Assembly: GCA_016718525.1 (NCBI GenBank)
Contig: JADKDD010000002.1
Coordinates: 992,001 to 1,056,000, forward strand
Reading direction: 5' to 3'
Length of the DNA stretch: 64,000 nucleotides
Origin: Rhodocyclaceae bacterium
Lineage (GTDB): Bacteria; Pseudomonadota; Gammaproteobacteria; Burkholderiales; Rhodocyclaceae
The notes beneath the pieces were generated by a model, which was not told the origin of the DNA, searched no databases, and was given only the letters and a program-made list of their open reading frames with translations. This document shows, piece after piece, positions 41,204 through 49,592 of the stretch. Every line of letters starts with the position of its first letter. The first letter of the stretch is position 1. The translations under genes were made by a program, and so were the position numbers.

Positions 41204-41833
41204 TCAGGCAAGCGGGATAAATTTCTTCAGCAAAACGGCGGTTTCACACAAGGGCAATCCGACGATTCCGCTGTGCGAGCCGCGGATTTCCTCCACAAAT
41301 ATCGCGGCCCGACCCTGAATGCCATAGGCACCAGCTTTGTCCATTGGTTCACCACTTTGCACATAACGACGGATCTCATCAGTACTGATTGTACGAAAGC
41401 GCACGTCGCTGATCGACAGCACAGACTCCGCCCGTTCGTGACCTGCATTGCTCGCCGGAACGGCGACTGTGAGGGCGGTAAGCACGCGATGCGTTCGGCC
41501 GGAGAGGCGTTCGAGGATTGCTGCAGCATCGGCTGCATCGCTGGGTTTTCCAATAACCTCGCCATCCAGATCTATCGTGGTATCGGCGGCCAGAACAGGG
41601 TGAACCGGCAATTTTCGCAGTCCCAACAGGGTAGCGCCATGTGTCGCTTTTGCCAAGGCCACACGCTGAACATAGGATTGTGGTGTTTCACCGTGCAACC
41701 AGGTTTCGTCCAATGCCGGATCTGGACGCTGCGCGTCGCGAAACATCAACATGTCGAAACGAATCCCGACTTGCGTCAATAGTTCGCGGCGACGGGGGCT
41801 GCGAGAGGCGAGATAGATTCGAGGTTCGAGCAT
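41204..41833 (-). CDS. maf: Maf-like nucleotide pyrophosphatase
   Basis: 209 residues. Hydrolyses non-canonical or dTTP/UTP nucleotides. The Maf signature ASRSPRRRELL is at the N-terminus, AADTTIDLDG and the SGxTHRV-type motif (LSGRTHRVLTA) follow, and YGIQGRAAIFVE is the conserved C-terminal segment. It lies 20 bp after rlmH. Confidence 0.94.
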   Translation of the reverse strand: MLEPRIYLASRSPRRRELLTQVGIRFDMLMFRDAQRPDPALDETWLHGETPQSYVQRVALAKATHGATLLGLRKLPVHPVLAADTTIDLDGEVIGKPSDAADAAAILERLSGRTHRVLTALTVAVPASNAGHERAESVLSISDVRFRTISTDEIRRYVQSGEPMDKAGAYGIQGRAAIFVEEIRGSHSGIVGLPLCETAVLLKKFIPLA

Positions 41834-41853
41834 GTTATTTATGCGATGGGGCG

Positions 41854-42324
41854 TTATTCGCGATGGTAGGGGTGTCCCCTGAGCAAACTGATGGCACGGT
41901 AAAGGGCTTCGGCGAGTATCACGCGGACCATGGCATGTGGCAAGGTGAGACTCGACAAGCGAATGGTGTCGTTGGCGCTTTGTTTGATACTGGCATCCAG
42001 GCCGTCGGGCCCGCCAATCAGGAAAGCAACATCCTGTCCACTACGCATCCATTTTGAGACACGCTCGGCGAGCTGACGCGTGGTGATTGTCTCGCCGCGC
42101 TCGTCAAGAACCACACGCTGGCAATTGCCGGGCAGAGCCGCATTGATCCTTTGTGATTCTGCGGCCAGCATCGCGCCAACCGTTTTTCCTGTGTTGCGCG
42201 ACTCGGGCTTTATTTCAAGGAGTTCCAACTGTGCTTCACGCGGCATGCGCTTGGCGTAGTCGTGCCACCCGTCTACTACCCACGCCGGTGGCCGTATGGC
42301 AACGCAGGCGACCAGCAATTTCAT
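41854..42324 (-). CDS. rlmH: 23S rRNA (pseudouridine1915-N3)-methyltransferase
   Basis: 156 residues, the standard SPOUT methyltransferase length. The trefoil-knot region includes FLIGGPDGLD and the C-terminal LLRGHPYHRE motif is diagnostic. ATG 42324 overlaps the rsfS stop by four bases, as in most bacteria where rsfS-rlmH are paired. Confidence 0.95.
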   Translation of the reverse strand: MKLLVACVAIRPPAWVVDGWHDYAKRMPREAQLELLEIKPESRNTGKTVGAMLAAESQRINAALPGNCQRVVLDERGETITTRQLAERVSKWMRSGQDVAFLIGGPDGLDASIKQSANDTIRLSSLTLPHAMVRVILAEALYRAISLLRGHPYHRE

Positions 42325-42692
42325 TCGTCTGTGGTTTTTTTCTTGGGTGCGCGCGTAGTGGTTCGCTTCGGCACCGTTTGCCACAACTCTTCCAGGTTGT
42401 AGTGGGCGCGAACCGCTGGCTGCATGATATGCACCACGATATCGCCCAGATCAACCAAAACCCATTCGCCGGACTCTTCGCCTTCCATGCCGACGATATC
42501 ACCTCCGGCTTCCTTGATCTTGTCATGCACACTACGCGCCAAGGCATTGACCTGCCGGTTCGAGTCCCCGGTAGCGACAATGATCTTGTCGAACATGGCG
42601 GTAAGTTTGGAGGTGTTAATGACCTCGATATCTTTGGCTTTGATGTCTTCCAAAGCGCTGACGGCGAGTTTTTGTAGCTTTCGAATGTCCAT
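42321..42692 (-). CDS. rsfS: Ribosomal silencing factor RsfS
   Basis: 123 residues. Binds uL14 and blocks subunit joining in starvation. Family motifs include KAKDIEVIN, DKIIVATGDSNRQVNALA and GEWVLVDLGDIVVHIM. The lysine/threonine-rich tail is lineage specific. It follows nadD by 21 bp. Confidence 0.95.
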   Translation of the reverse strand: MDIRKLQKLAVSALEDIKAKDIEVINTSKLTAMFDKIIVATGDSNRQVNALARSVHDKIKEAGGDIVGMEGEESGEWVLVDLGDIVVHIMQPAVRAHYNLEELWQTVPKRTTTRAPKKKTTDE

Positions 42693-42713
42693 AATGGGCA
42701 GGGTGCGGAACGG

Positions 42714-43430
42714 TTAACGATAGAGTTGGTGCGATTCAATATAACTCACAACCGTGTCGGCGACCAGATAGCGGGGCTGGTGCCCGGCTTTGAGTTGCCG
42801 GCGAATTGCGGTTGCGGAAATATCGAGTGCAGGGATGGTAAATGGCACGATGCGGCCGGATGGTGAGGTGGCCAAGTCGACCGCACTGCCATGACGCTGA
42901 CGGACTTCTTTCGCCAGTGCGGAGGCGCATTCTAACGGCGTATTGCCGGTTACGCCACTGGATGACGGCGTGTCGCCAGCACCAACTGGGGAACTCAATG
43001 CCTTATTGTCTGGTCGCGTCGCCACGGCAATATGCGCGAGCGAGAAGATTTCCTGCCACCGGTGCCACTGGGCCAATCGCTCGAATGCGTCTTTGCCGAG
43101 CAGCAGCACAAGCGATCGAAGCGGACCAATTTCATTGCGTAGTCGCGTCAGTGTATCGACCGAGTAGCTCGGCTGCGTCGCCGTCACTTCGCTGTCATCG
43201 ACATCAAAACGAGGGTTCGCCGAGGTTGCCAGCCTGACCATCGCCAAACGGTGGTTGGCCGATACGCTTGGCGTGTCGCGCAGCGGCGGCTGTCCGGCAG
43301 GGATAAAGCGGACGTGAGTCAAACTGAGTTGTTGGATCGCTTCTTCGCCGAGACGCAGGTGACCGTTATGAATCGGATCAAAAGTGCCACCGAGTATGCC
43401 CAGCGGGCCGGGCGACTGGGCCTGGGTCAT
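42714..43430 (-). CDS. nadD: Nicotinate-nucleotide adenylyltransferase with repeat-encoded insertion
   Basis: 238 residues. Adenylates nicotinate mononucleotide. GGTFDPIHNGHL is the nucleotidyltransferase motif and SATAIR(R) the C-terminal ISSTxIR-like motif. Residues about 146-160 (SSPVGAGDTPSSSG) are encoded by an in-frame copy of the dispersed 28-bp repeat, in the surface-exposed variable region between HIAVATRP and the core helix. The protein is some 15-25 residues longer than most betaproteobacterial NadD. It overlaps the preceding gene by 4 bp. Confidence 0.93.
   Translation of the reverse strand: MTQAQSPGPLGILGGTFDPIHNGHLRLGEEAIQQLSLTHVRFIPAGQPPLRDTPSVSANHRLAMVRLATSANPRFDVDDSEVTATQPSYSVDTLTRLRNEIGPLRSLVLLLGKDAFERLAQWHRWQEIFSLAHIAVATRPDNKALSSPVGAGDTPSSSGVTGNTPLECASALAKEVRQRHGSAVDLATSPSGRIVPFTIPALDISATAIRRQLKAGHQPRYLVADTVVSYIESHQLYR
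42963..42990 (-). repeat. Dispersed 28-bp repeat, copy 8, inside nadD (in frame)
   Basis: On the nadD strand it reads CCCAGTTGGTGCTG then GCGACACGCCGTCA, one mismatch from consensus, coding PVGAGDTPS. This is the clearest case of the repeat inside a housekeeping gene. Confidence 0.9.
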
Positions 43431-44224
43431 TCTTGCGCGGCGTCATCCGGTGGCACTTCAGCCACCAAAGCGGTTTCGACCGGGATGGTTTGAAATACAT
43501 CGCGGTATGACACATAAACGCTGGCGACCAAAGATGGTGCCAGAACAAACATCATCATCATGCGCAGTACCACTGAGACGACAGTAACCACTGACGCCGA
43601 AATCAGACTGGCGGTGACCAGCAGAATACCCGGGACGATAATTCCGGCAACACCCACGGCAACGCCATACATAAAGAAGGCGCGCCAGTTACGCCAACTT
43701 GCGACGAAACTGAAAAACACTGACTTGGCCGGAGGAATTTTGTCCCACAGGGTGAGTAGTGGTGCAAACCAAAAGGCCATTAACAAGGGTGTCGATAGCA
43801 TCAAAAATAAACCTAGATCCAGCGCGAGGTCCTGCATCTGCTCGCTGGTGAGATTTTCACTGAGCGTGAGATCCATCCCTAACGCCGCACTGACCAACAC
43901 CATCGTTGCTGAGCCGAGCAAGTGCAGTCCACCCAAGTGCATAATCGCTTGGCGTCGATCGGCAACCTCACGCATCAAATCCGTGCCATTGAATGCTCCT
44001 TTGACCTCAATGCTGCGACAGCCATTGGCAAGGATCACGGTCAGTAGCGGCAAAACCAACGGCAATAGAAATGGTCCGATGGCTGGAATCAAATTGATCA
44101 CCACTACCAACAACAAATAGGTGAAGGTGAGTAAGGTGAGTAAGGGCGGATTGCGCCGGAACAAAGAGAATCCGGCAAGCAACCAGAGCACCCCGTGATT
44201 TGCGGACAGGCGACGCGCGTTCAT
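43427..44224 (-). CDS. BPSS1780-type integral membrane protein
   Basis: 265 residues with about six membrane helices. The N-terminal pattern (W-x-x-x-G-F-x-L-F-R-R-N-P) and six-helix layout match the BPSS1780 membrane family of betaproteobacteria. Function unknown. It overlaps nadD by 4 bp and follows ttcA by a single base. Confidence 0.8.
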   Translation of the reverse strand: MNARRLSANHGVLWLLAGFSLFRRNPPLLTLLTFTYLLLVVVINLIPAIGPFLLPLVLPLLTVILANGCRSIEVKGAFNGTDLMREVADRRQAIMHLGGLHLLGSATMVLVSAALGMDLTLSENLTSEQMQDLALDLGLFLMLSTPLLMAFWFAPLLTLWDKIPPAKSVFFSFVASWRNWRAFFMYGVAVGVAGIIVPGILLVTASLISASVVTVVSVVLRMMMMFVLAPSLVASVYVSYRDVFQTIPVETALVAEVPPDDAAQE

Positions 44225-44225
44225 A

Positions 44226-45143
44226 TCAATGTTTTACCGACAGGGATTGCAGTGGTTGCAAAGTGGTTTCCGGTAGCGACTCCGGAAACGTCATTGGATC
44301 AAATGCATGGTCGCCATCGGGGTTCGGCGCACCTGTGGCGACGATGCTCTGAAAATCGTAAAGCGCGGTGTCCAATAGATGCGATGGCACGACATTGGCG
44401 AGGCCGCGGAACAAATTATTGACCCGCCCGGGAAAGCGACGCTCCCAATCGCGCAGCATTTCCTTGACCTGCTGCCGCTGCAAGTTCGGTTGGGAGCCGC
44501 ACAAATCACAAGGAATGATGGGAAATTGACGTTGTGCCGCCCACAATTCGAGATCAGTTTCGCGACAGTAAGCCATCGGACGAATCACCACATGACGGCC
44601 ATCGTCCGAGACCAGTTTCGGTGGCATCGTCTTCAGTTTGCTGCCAAAGAAAAGATTCAGAAACAGGGTTTGCAGAATATCGTCACGATGATGACCGAGG
44701 GCGATTTTGGTCGCACCCAATTCACCTGCCACACGGTACAGCACGCCACGCCGCAGCCTTGAGCAAAGCGAGCAAGTGGTCTTGCCTTCCGGAATCAAAC
44801 GCTTGACGATGGAATAGGTGTCCTGATTCTCAATATGAAACGGCACCCCGAGTTCGCGTAAGTAGGCCGGCAGGATATGTTCGGGAAAACCGGGTTGCTT
44901 TTGGTCAAGATTAACCGCGATGACCTCAAATTCGATAGGCGCATGTTCGCGCAGATACATCAACACATCGAGCATGGCATAGGAGTCTTTGCCGCCGGAC
45001 AAGCACACCATCACCTTGTCACCGGCTTCAATCATCGCGTAGTCAGAAATTGCCTGACCAACTTCGCGGCGCAAGCGCTTGGCCAGCTTGTTGGATTCGA
45101 AGACATCACGCCGAGCCTGGCGTTGGGTGAGAGGAGCGTTCAT
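44226..45143 (-). CDS. ttcA: tRNA 2-thiocytidine(32) synthetase
   Basis: 305 residues. ATP-dependent thiolation of C32 in tRNA. The PP-loop is LSGGKDSYAML, and the iron-sulfur cysteines are in CSLCSRLRRG and CDLCGSQPNL. The tail after residue 270 is unconserved. It is 5 bp after the SDR gene. Confidence 0.95.
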   Translation of the reverse strand: MNAPLTQRQARRDVFESNKLAKRLRREVGQAISDYAMIEAGDKVMVCLSGGKDSYAMLDVLMYLREHAPIEFEVIAVNLDQKQPGFPEHILPAYLRELGVPFHIENQDTYSIVKRLIPEGKTTCSLCSRLRRGVLYRVAGELGATKIALGHHRDDILQTLFLNLFFGSKLKTMPPKLVSDDGRHVVIRPMAYCRETDLELWAAQRQFPIIPCDLCGSQPNLQRQQVKEMLRDWERRFPGRVNNLFRGLANVVPSHLLDTALYDFQSIVATGAPNPDGDHAFDPMTFPESLPETTLQPLQSLSVKH

Positions 45144-45148
45144 GGACT

Positions 45149-45901
45149 TTACAAATGGGCGCTGCGACCACCGTCTACATTGATGACCTGACCGGTGATA
45201 TACGGCGCGTCAAACACGAGAAAGCGGACGGTGCGGGCGATGTCGCTGGGAGCACCAACACGTTTGAGTAGAGAATGCGCAATTATCGCCGCTTGTTGTG
45301 CCGGCGGGAAGTCGGCTGTTGGTGCTGCGGAATCTGTCGGCCACAGGATCGCTCCCGGCGCGACCGCATTGACGCGCACCTGGGGTGCCAATTCCACCGC
45401 CAACGAGCGCGTCAAACCGAGCAGCCCCGCCTTCGCGGCACAGTAGACCGGGTAGCCTTTGAGCGGGCGTTCGGCATGTATATCGGTGATATTGACGATG
45501 CAACCATTCGTTACCGCAAGATGAGGCGCGGCGGCCTGGGCGAGAAATAAAGGCGTACGCAGATTCGAGCTGACCAAATTTTCCCATTGTGTTGCCGTGA
45601 TTGTGCCGATGCCGGTCGGGAAAAAGCTCGACGCGTTGTTGATCAGTCCGTCCAGCCGCCCGAAACGCTCAATGACTTGATTAATCAGCATAACCGGCGC
45701 GGCCGGGTCCAGAAAGTCCGCCTGAAATGCGGCTGCCGAACCGCTGCGCAAGGCACAAAGTTCGGCCACCAAATGGCCGGCAGTCGATTGTGACGAATTG
45801 AAGTGAATGGCAATGCTGGCACCTGCGTTGTGAAGATTCCGTGCGATCTCGGCGCCGATCCGTTGCGCACCGCCGGTAATCAGGATGACAGGTGCGCTCA
45901 T
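45149..45901 (-). CDS. Pteridine reductase-like short-chain dehydrogenase
   Basis: 250 residues. The SDR cofactor motif TGGAQRIG at the N-terminus (the R is typical of NADPH-dependent pteridine reductases), NNASSF, and the catalytic Y-x-x-x-K in YCAAKAG. Close to FolM/PTR1 enzymes that reduce dihydromonapterin or dihydrofolate. It overlaps tcdA by 4 bp. Confidence 0.87.
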   Translation of the reverse strand: MSAPVILITGGAQRIGAEIARNLHNAGASIAIHFNSSQSTAGHLVAELCALRSGSAAAFQADFLDPAAPVMLINQVIERFGRLDGLINNASSFFPTGIGTITATQWENLVSSNLRTPLFLAQAAAPHLAVTNGCIVNITDIHAERPLKGYPVYCAAKAGLLGLTRSLAVELAPQVRVNAVAPGAILWPTDSAAPTADFPPAQQAAIIAHSLLKRVGAPSDIARTVRFLVFDAPYITGQVINVDGGRSAHL

Positions 45902-46704
45902 TGCAACAAGTCCGCGAGCGCTTTGGCAGCAGCGGCAAAACCAAATCCGGCGGTTACCGCCACCGATGATCCATAGCCGGCACAAGCCAACCCGGCGGCG
46001 GGATCAAATCCGGGTCCCTGCGAGTTGGTGCTGACTGGCTCAGCATGGCTTGTATCCCGCTTCGCGGGGGGCCAACGCCGTGCAGCCAGTTGCTCCGGCG
46101 AAAATACACAATCGACGCCGAATTTCTGTTTCGGGTCGCGCGGGAAACCGTAGTCTTTGCGCAGTTTTGCGCGCACCTTTGACGCCAACGCGTCTTGCAC
46201 CGTTCGTGACAGATCGATTACTTCGATTTGCGTTGGATCAGTCCGTCCGCCGGCCGCACCGGTAGTGACTATCCGGATCTTCATCTGTTGGCAATGGGCG
46301 ATTAATGACGCTTTGGCATGCACGTTGTCGATGGCATCGATCACCACGTCACAGGCCGGTAGCAGCGTAGCGACATTGTGTTCGTCAATGAATTCTTCGA
46401 TCACGTGGACCACGCAATCCGGATTGATGTCCTTGATCCGTGCTTGCATTGCAAGCCCCTTCGCTGCGCCGAGTGTCGTATCGAGCGCGTGAATCTGGCG
46501 GTTGATATTGGATTCGTTAATGTGATCAAGATCAATCAAGGTAAGTTCGCCAATCCCGGAACGGGCAAAGGCTTCCACTGCCCAGCTGCCAACGCCGCCA
46601 ATACCAACGACCACGACATGGGCTGCATTTGCGCGAACCAGCGCTTGTTCGCCGTAAAGCCGTGCGATACCGCCAAAGCGACGGGAATATTCCATGGTCT
46701 TCAT
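45898..46704 (-). CDS. tcdA: tRNA threonylcarbamoyladenosine dehydratase
   Basis: 268 residues, E1-like (ThiF/HesA) fold. Cyclises t6A to ct6A using ATP. The nucleotide loop is VGIGGVGSWAVEAFARSG, with DLDHINESNINRQ after it, and the C-terminal GYGSSVAVTAGFGFAAAAKAL segment is typical. Residues about 222-232 are encoded by a segment resembling the dispersed repeat in antisense. The frame is open upstream to 47178 without similarity, so ATG 46704 is used. First gene of the nine-gene run. Confidence 0.9.
   Translation of the reverse strand: MKTMEYSRRFGGIARLYGEQALVRANAAHVVVVGIGGVGSWAVEAFARSGIGELTLIDLDHINESNINRQIHALDTTLGAAKGLAMQARIKDINPDCVVHVIEEFIDEHNVATLLPACDVVIDAIDNVHAKASLIAHCQQMKIRIVTTGAAGGRTDPTQIEVIDLSRTVQDALASKVRAKLRKDYGFPRDPKQKFGVDCVFSPEQLAARRWPPAKRDTSHAEPVSTNSQGPGFDPAAGLACAGYGSSVAVTAGFGFAAAAKALADLLQ
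46020..46036 (+). repeat. Partial repeat-like segment in tcdA
   Basis: GCGAGTTGGTGCTGACT matches the first half of the dispersed repeat; the second half does not. It is antisense to tcdA. Possibly an eroded copy. Confidence 0.4.
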
Positions 46705-46751
46705 GGGGTCGCATCTTACAATGAGCGCCATTGAAGCATAAGGAGTTTGCA

Positions 46752-47396
46752 ATGTACCTGCCCGCGCACTTTGAAGAGAACCGCCCCGATGTGTTAAATG
46801 CATTGATGCGCGAATACCCATTGGCGACAATCGTAACAGGGTCCGAAAACGGCCCTGAGGCCAATCACGTTCCACTGCATTTGGTCGCAGCGTCGCCAGG
46901 CGCTCCCATGGGCGTCTTGCAAGGCCATGTCGCTCGCGCCAATCCGCTTTGGAAGACAGCGCATGCCGAAACTGATGCGTTGGTGATTTTTCAAGGACCA
47001 CAAGCCTACGTGTCACCCGCGTGGTACCCGAGCAAGGTCGAGCACGGGAAGGTGGTACCGACCTGGAATTACGTTGCTGTGCATGCGCGTGGTCGCCTGC
47101 TGGTGCGGGATGATCCGTTTTGGCTGCGTGATTTCCTGAATGGTCTAGTGGCGACACATGAGGCCAAAGTGGATTCACTGTGGACCATGAATGATGCGCC
47201 GGCGGATTACATCGACAAGATGCTGGCCGCGATTGTCGGGTTCGAGATCCGGATCACCAGTCTGATCGGGAAGTGGAAGGTCAGTCAAAATCGTCCGCTA
47301 GCTGATCGAGCTGGCGTCGCCGATGCACTGAACCGAACCAACAACACCCAGAAAAGTGCGATGGCTGAGTTGGTCGCACCGCCCCATGATGCCTAA
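46752..47396 (+). CDS. PaiB-type FMN-binding protein
   Basis: 214 residues. The split-barrel FMN-binding domain shows the PaiB N-terminus MYLPAHFEENRPDVL and HVPLHL, and YVSPAWYPSK, VPTWNYVAVH, as in FMN-binding negative transcriptional regulators. AGGAG is 6 bases before the ATG. It is divergent from tcdA. The name derives from Bacillus PaiB; regulatory function in this organism is not established. Confidence 0.9.
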   Translation: MYLPAHFEENRPDVLNALMREYPLATIVTGSENGPEANHVPLHLVAASPGAPMGVLQGHVARANPLWKTAHAETDALVIFQGPQAYVSPAWYPSKVEHGKVVPTWNYVAVHARGRLLVRDDPFWLRDFLNGLVATHEAKVDSLWTMNDAPADYIDKMLAAIVGFEIRITSLIGKWKVSQNRPLADRAGVADALNRTNNTQKSAMAELVAPPHDA

Positions 47397-47423
47397 CACG
47401 CGTTACGCGAACGTCGATAAACA

Positions 47424-48788
47424 ATGAACGCCAACTTACCAGAACCCTCCGCGGACGCTGCGGCGGCGAGCAGTGCGCTGACACGAATCATCGCCCATGA
47501 AATTCAACACAGCGGCGGCTGGATCTCGTTTGCACGCTATATGGAGTTGGCCTTGTACGCGCCGGGATTGGGTTACTACGCAGGCGGGGCGCGAAAATTC
47601 GGCGATTTTTCCGATGGCGGAGATTTCATGACGGCGCCAGAACTGACGCCGCTGTTCGGTCAGGCGGTGGCGCGACAGGTCGCTCAAATCTTGCAGCAGG
47701 TTCCCGCAGGCGAACATCCCATGGTGATTGAAGTCGGCGGTGGGAGCGGCAGACTGGCGGCCGATTTGCTACTGGCACTGGACGCACTTGATGCTGCACC
47801 AGAGCGATATTTGATTCTTGAGGTGTCCGGCGAATTACGTGCCCGTCAGGCTACTACCGTCGCGGAGTTTGCCCCTGCACTGGCGGCGCGGGTTGAGTGG
47901 CTGGAGAAGTTGCCGGAGGCGTTTTCCGGCTGCTTGATCGCCAATGAGGTGCTCGACGCGATGCCCACTCACATCCTGCGCTGGGATAGCGATGGTGTGC
48001 GCGAGCGTGGTGTGGGTATCGCGCATGAACGATTGTGTTGGAGCGATGAAATTTATCCTGCCGGCAGCGGCGGTGCGAATTCAACCGAACCTGAGCTAAC
48101 CGCCGCCGCCGACCTGCTGGCGCCACTGCCGCCAGGTTACGAAAGCGAAATCAATCTTGCCGCGCGGGCATGGGTTGAAACCCTGGCCAAGCGTCTGCGT
48201 ACGGGAGCGTTATTGCTGATTGACTATGGTTTACCGCAGCATGAGCTATATCACGCCTCGCGCAATGGCGGGACCTTGCGTTGTCACTACCGGCATAGGG
48301 TGCACAATGACCCGTTTTGGTATCCGGGCCTATCGGACATTACTTCGCATGTCGATTTCACTGCAGTTGCAGATGCCGGCTTTCGCGCCGGGCTGGACGT
48401 TCTCGGCTACGCCAATCAGGCGAGCTTCCTGATCAACTGCGGTCTGGGTGAGTTGCTGCTGGAGCGGAAGGGGAGATCATCAGTTGATGCTGATAAAGCA
48501 ACTTCTTTAGAAACCTCTGATGAGACAACTGCGCACCAAGAAGGGGCAGGATGGAACCCTACCCGCTTCGCTGCGGATACGCTAGAAGGCGGTCGCGAAA
48601 AAGACGGGCTCTTCGCCGTAGCGGATGACGATAGGTCGTCAAATCGATCTTTGCGTGCCCAAGGTGCAGTTAACTTGCTGATTTCGCCCAACGAAATGGG
48701 TGAGTTATTCAAGGTCATCATTTTGGGACGCGGCCTCAAGGAAGCATTGATTGGGTTTACTCAAGGCAATCGAGTCCATGCGCTTTAG
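47424..48788 (+). CDS. SAM-dependent methyltransferase, MidA/NDUFAF7 type, with internal insertion
   Basis: 454 residues. Motifs of the DUF185 family: GDFMTAPELTPLFG, EVGGGSGRLAADLL (SAM loop), NEVLDAMP, LIDYGLPQHELYH and a C-terminal MGELFKVIILGRG. Homologues are about 385-400 residues; here an extra stretch of some 60 residues (about 349-412) separates FLINCG from the MGELFKV end. The insert starts with a segment related to the dispersed repeat (SVDADKATS). NDUFAF7 methylates a complex I arginine in mitochondria; the bacterial role is less clear. Confidence 0.88.
   Translation: MNANLPEPSADAAAASSALTRIIAHEIQHSGGWISFARYMELALYAPGLGYYAGGARKFGDFSDGGDFMTAPELTPLFGQAVARQVAQILQQVPAGEHPMVIEVGGGSGRLAADLLLALDALDAAPERYLILEVSGELRARQATTVAEFAPALAARVEWLEKLPEAFSGCLIANEVLDAMPTHILRWDSDGVRERGVGIAHERLCWSDEIYPAGSGGANSTEPELTAAADLLAPLPPGYESEINLAARAWVETLAKRLRTGALLLIDYGLPQHELYHASRNGGTLRCHYRHRVHNDPFWYPGLSDITSHVDFTAVADAGFRAGLDVLGYANQASFLINCGLGELLLERKGRSSVDADKATSLETSDETTAHQEGAGWNPTRFAADTLEGGREKDGLFAVADDDRSSNRSLRAQGAVNLLISPNEMGELFKVIILGRGLKEALIGFTQGNRVHAL
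48479..48506 (+). repeat. Degenerate repeat-like segment in the midA-type insertion
   Basis: TCAGTTGATGCTGATAAAGC resembles copy 6 (CAGTTGGTGCTGATTAGGC), with one change in the core. It is in the same frame as the nadD and lysA copies. Confidence 0.4.
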
Positions 48789-48845
48789 GCGCATTTTTCT
48801 GCGCCGGACGGGGCTCACTTTCCAGCCCATGATTAAGTTGCAGAT

Positions 48846-49277
48846 CTAAGCCTTTAGCGGCTCAAGACAAATCCGCAAATTCGCCGGAATGGCTGTCGGC
48901 TTATTGACCGAACGGTCCACAAAAACATGCACGAAGTACCCCGTGGCAGCCGGTGCATCGGCGTCGACGCTGAATAGGGCGATTTCGTAGCGTACGGAAG
49001 AATTACCCATATGCGCAACACGCAGACGGGCATCGATGGTTTCGGGAAACGCTAGTGGCGCGTGAAACTTGCACTGCGACTCGACGCAGTAGCCTACGAC
49101 GCCACCATCATGAATATCCAATCCGCCAACGCGAATCAGGTATTCGTTGATGACAGTGTCGAAATAGCTGTAATACACAACATTGTTTACGTGACCGTAA
49201 ACATCGTTGTCCATCCAGCGAGTGGGGATTGCCAAGCTGTGCCGGAAATCGGCACGACGGCTGCTTGCGTCGAGCAC
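48846..49277 (-). CDS. Hotdog-fold acyl-CoA thioesterase
   Basis: 143 residues. The 4-hydroxybenzoyl-CoA thioesterase-like motif DNDVYGHVNNVVYYSYFDT holds the catalytic Asp. GTG start at 49277. Probably cleaves short or medium acyl-CoA. It lies 13 bp after the small protein gene on the minus strand. Confidence 0.88.
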   Translation of the reverse strand: MLDASSRRADFRHSLAIPTRWMDNDVYGHVNNVVYYSYFDTVINEYLIRVGGLDIHDGGVVGYCVESQCKFHAPLAFPETIDARLRVAHMGNSSVRYEIALFSVDADAPAATGYFVHVFVDRSVNKPTAIPANLRICLEPLKA

Positions 49278-49290
49278 CTTACCAGTGACC

Positions 49291-49512
49291 TTAGCTCTGG
49301 ACGCGATACATCATGCCAAGGAATGCGTCGGCGTCGAGCTCGTGTTGTTCCTGCGCACGGGTGTTGTTCGGTTGCAACCCCTTTGCCTGTTCTTCCTGCA
49401 ACAGCGTTTGCAGTCCCGGAGCAACCCACTCCGCGTTCAACACTTCGTCCTCGAAGGCTCCGAATTCGTCAGCAATGATCTTGCCTGTACTCATATCCAT
49501 CACCACTTTCAT
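49291..49512 (-). CDS. Small acidic protein of unknown function
   Basis: 73 residues, no membrane segment. A start with GGGGAG 8 bases upstream and close spacing to the thioesterase gene make it a credible small gene. The sequence (KIIADEFGAFEDEVLNAEWV...) is rich in Glu and Gln and is not recognised. Confidence 0.55.
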   Translation of the reverse strand: MKVVMDMSTGKIIADEFGAFEDEVLNAEWVAPGLQTLLQEEQAKGLQPNNTRAQEQHELDADAFLGMMYRVQS

Positions 49513-49592
49513 CACGATCTCCCCGATTGAAAATCGCCCCTGGTAAGTATACGGACCGGTATCAAGAAAGTTGGATCAACTCTATGCAATAT

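Noticed and set aside
45311..45337. CTGTTGGTGCTGCGGAATCTG in the pteridine reductase gene as a further repeat copy
   Set aside because: Only a 10-base core matches; the flanks do not, so chance cannot be ruled out.
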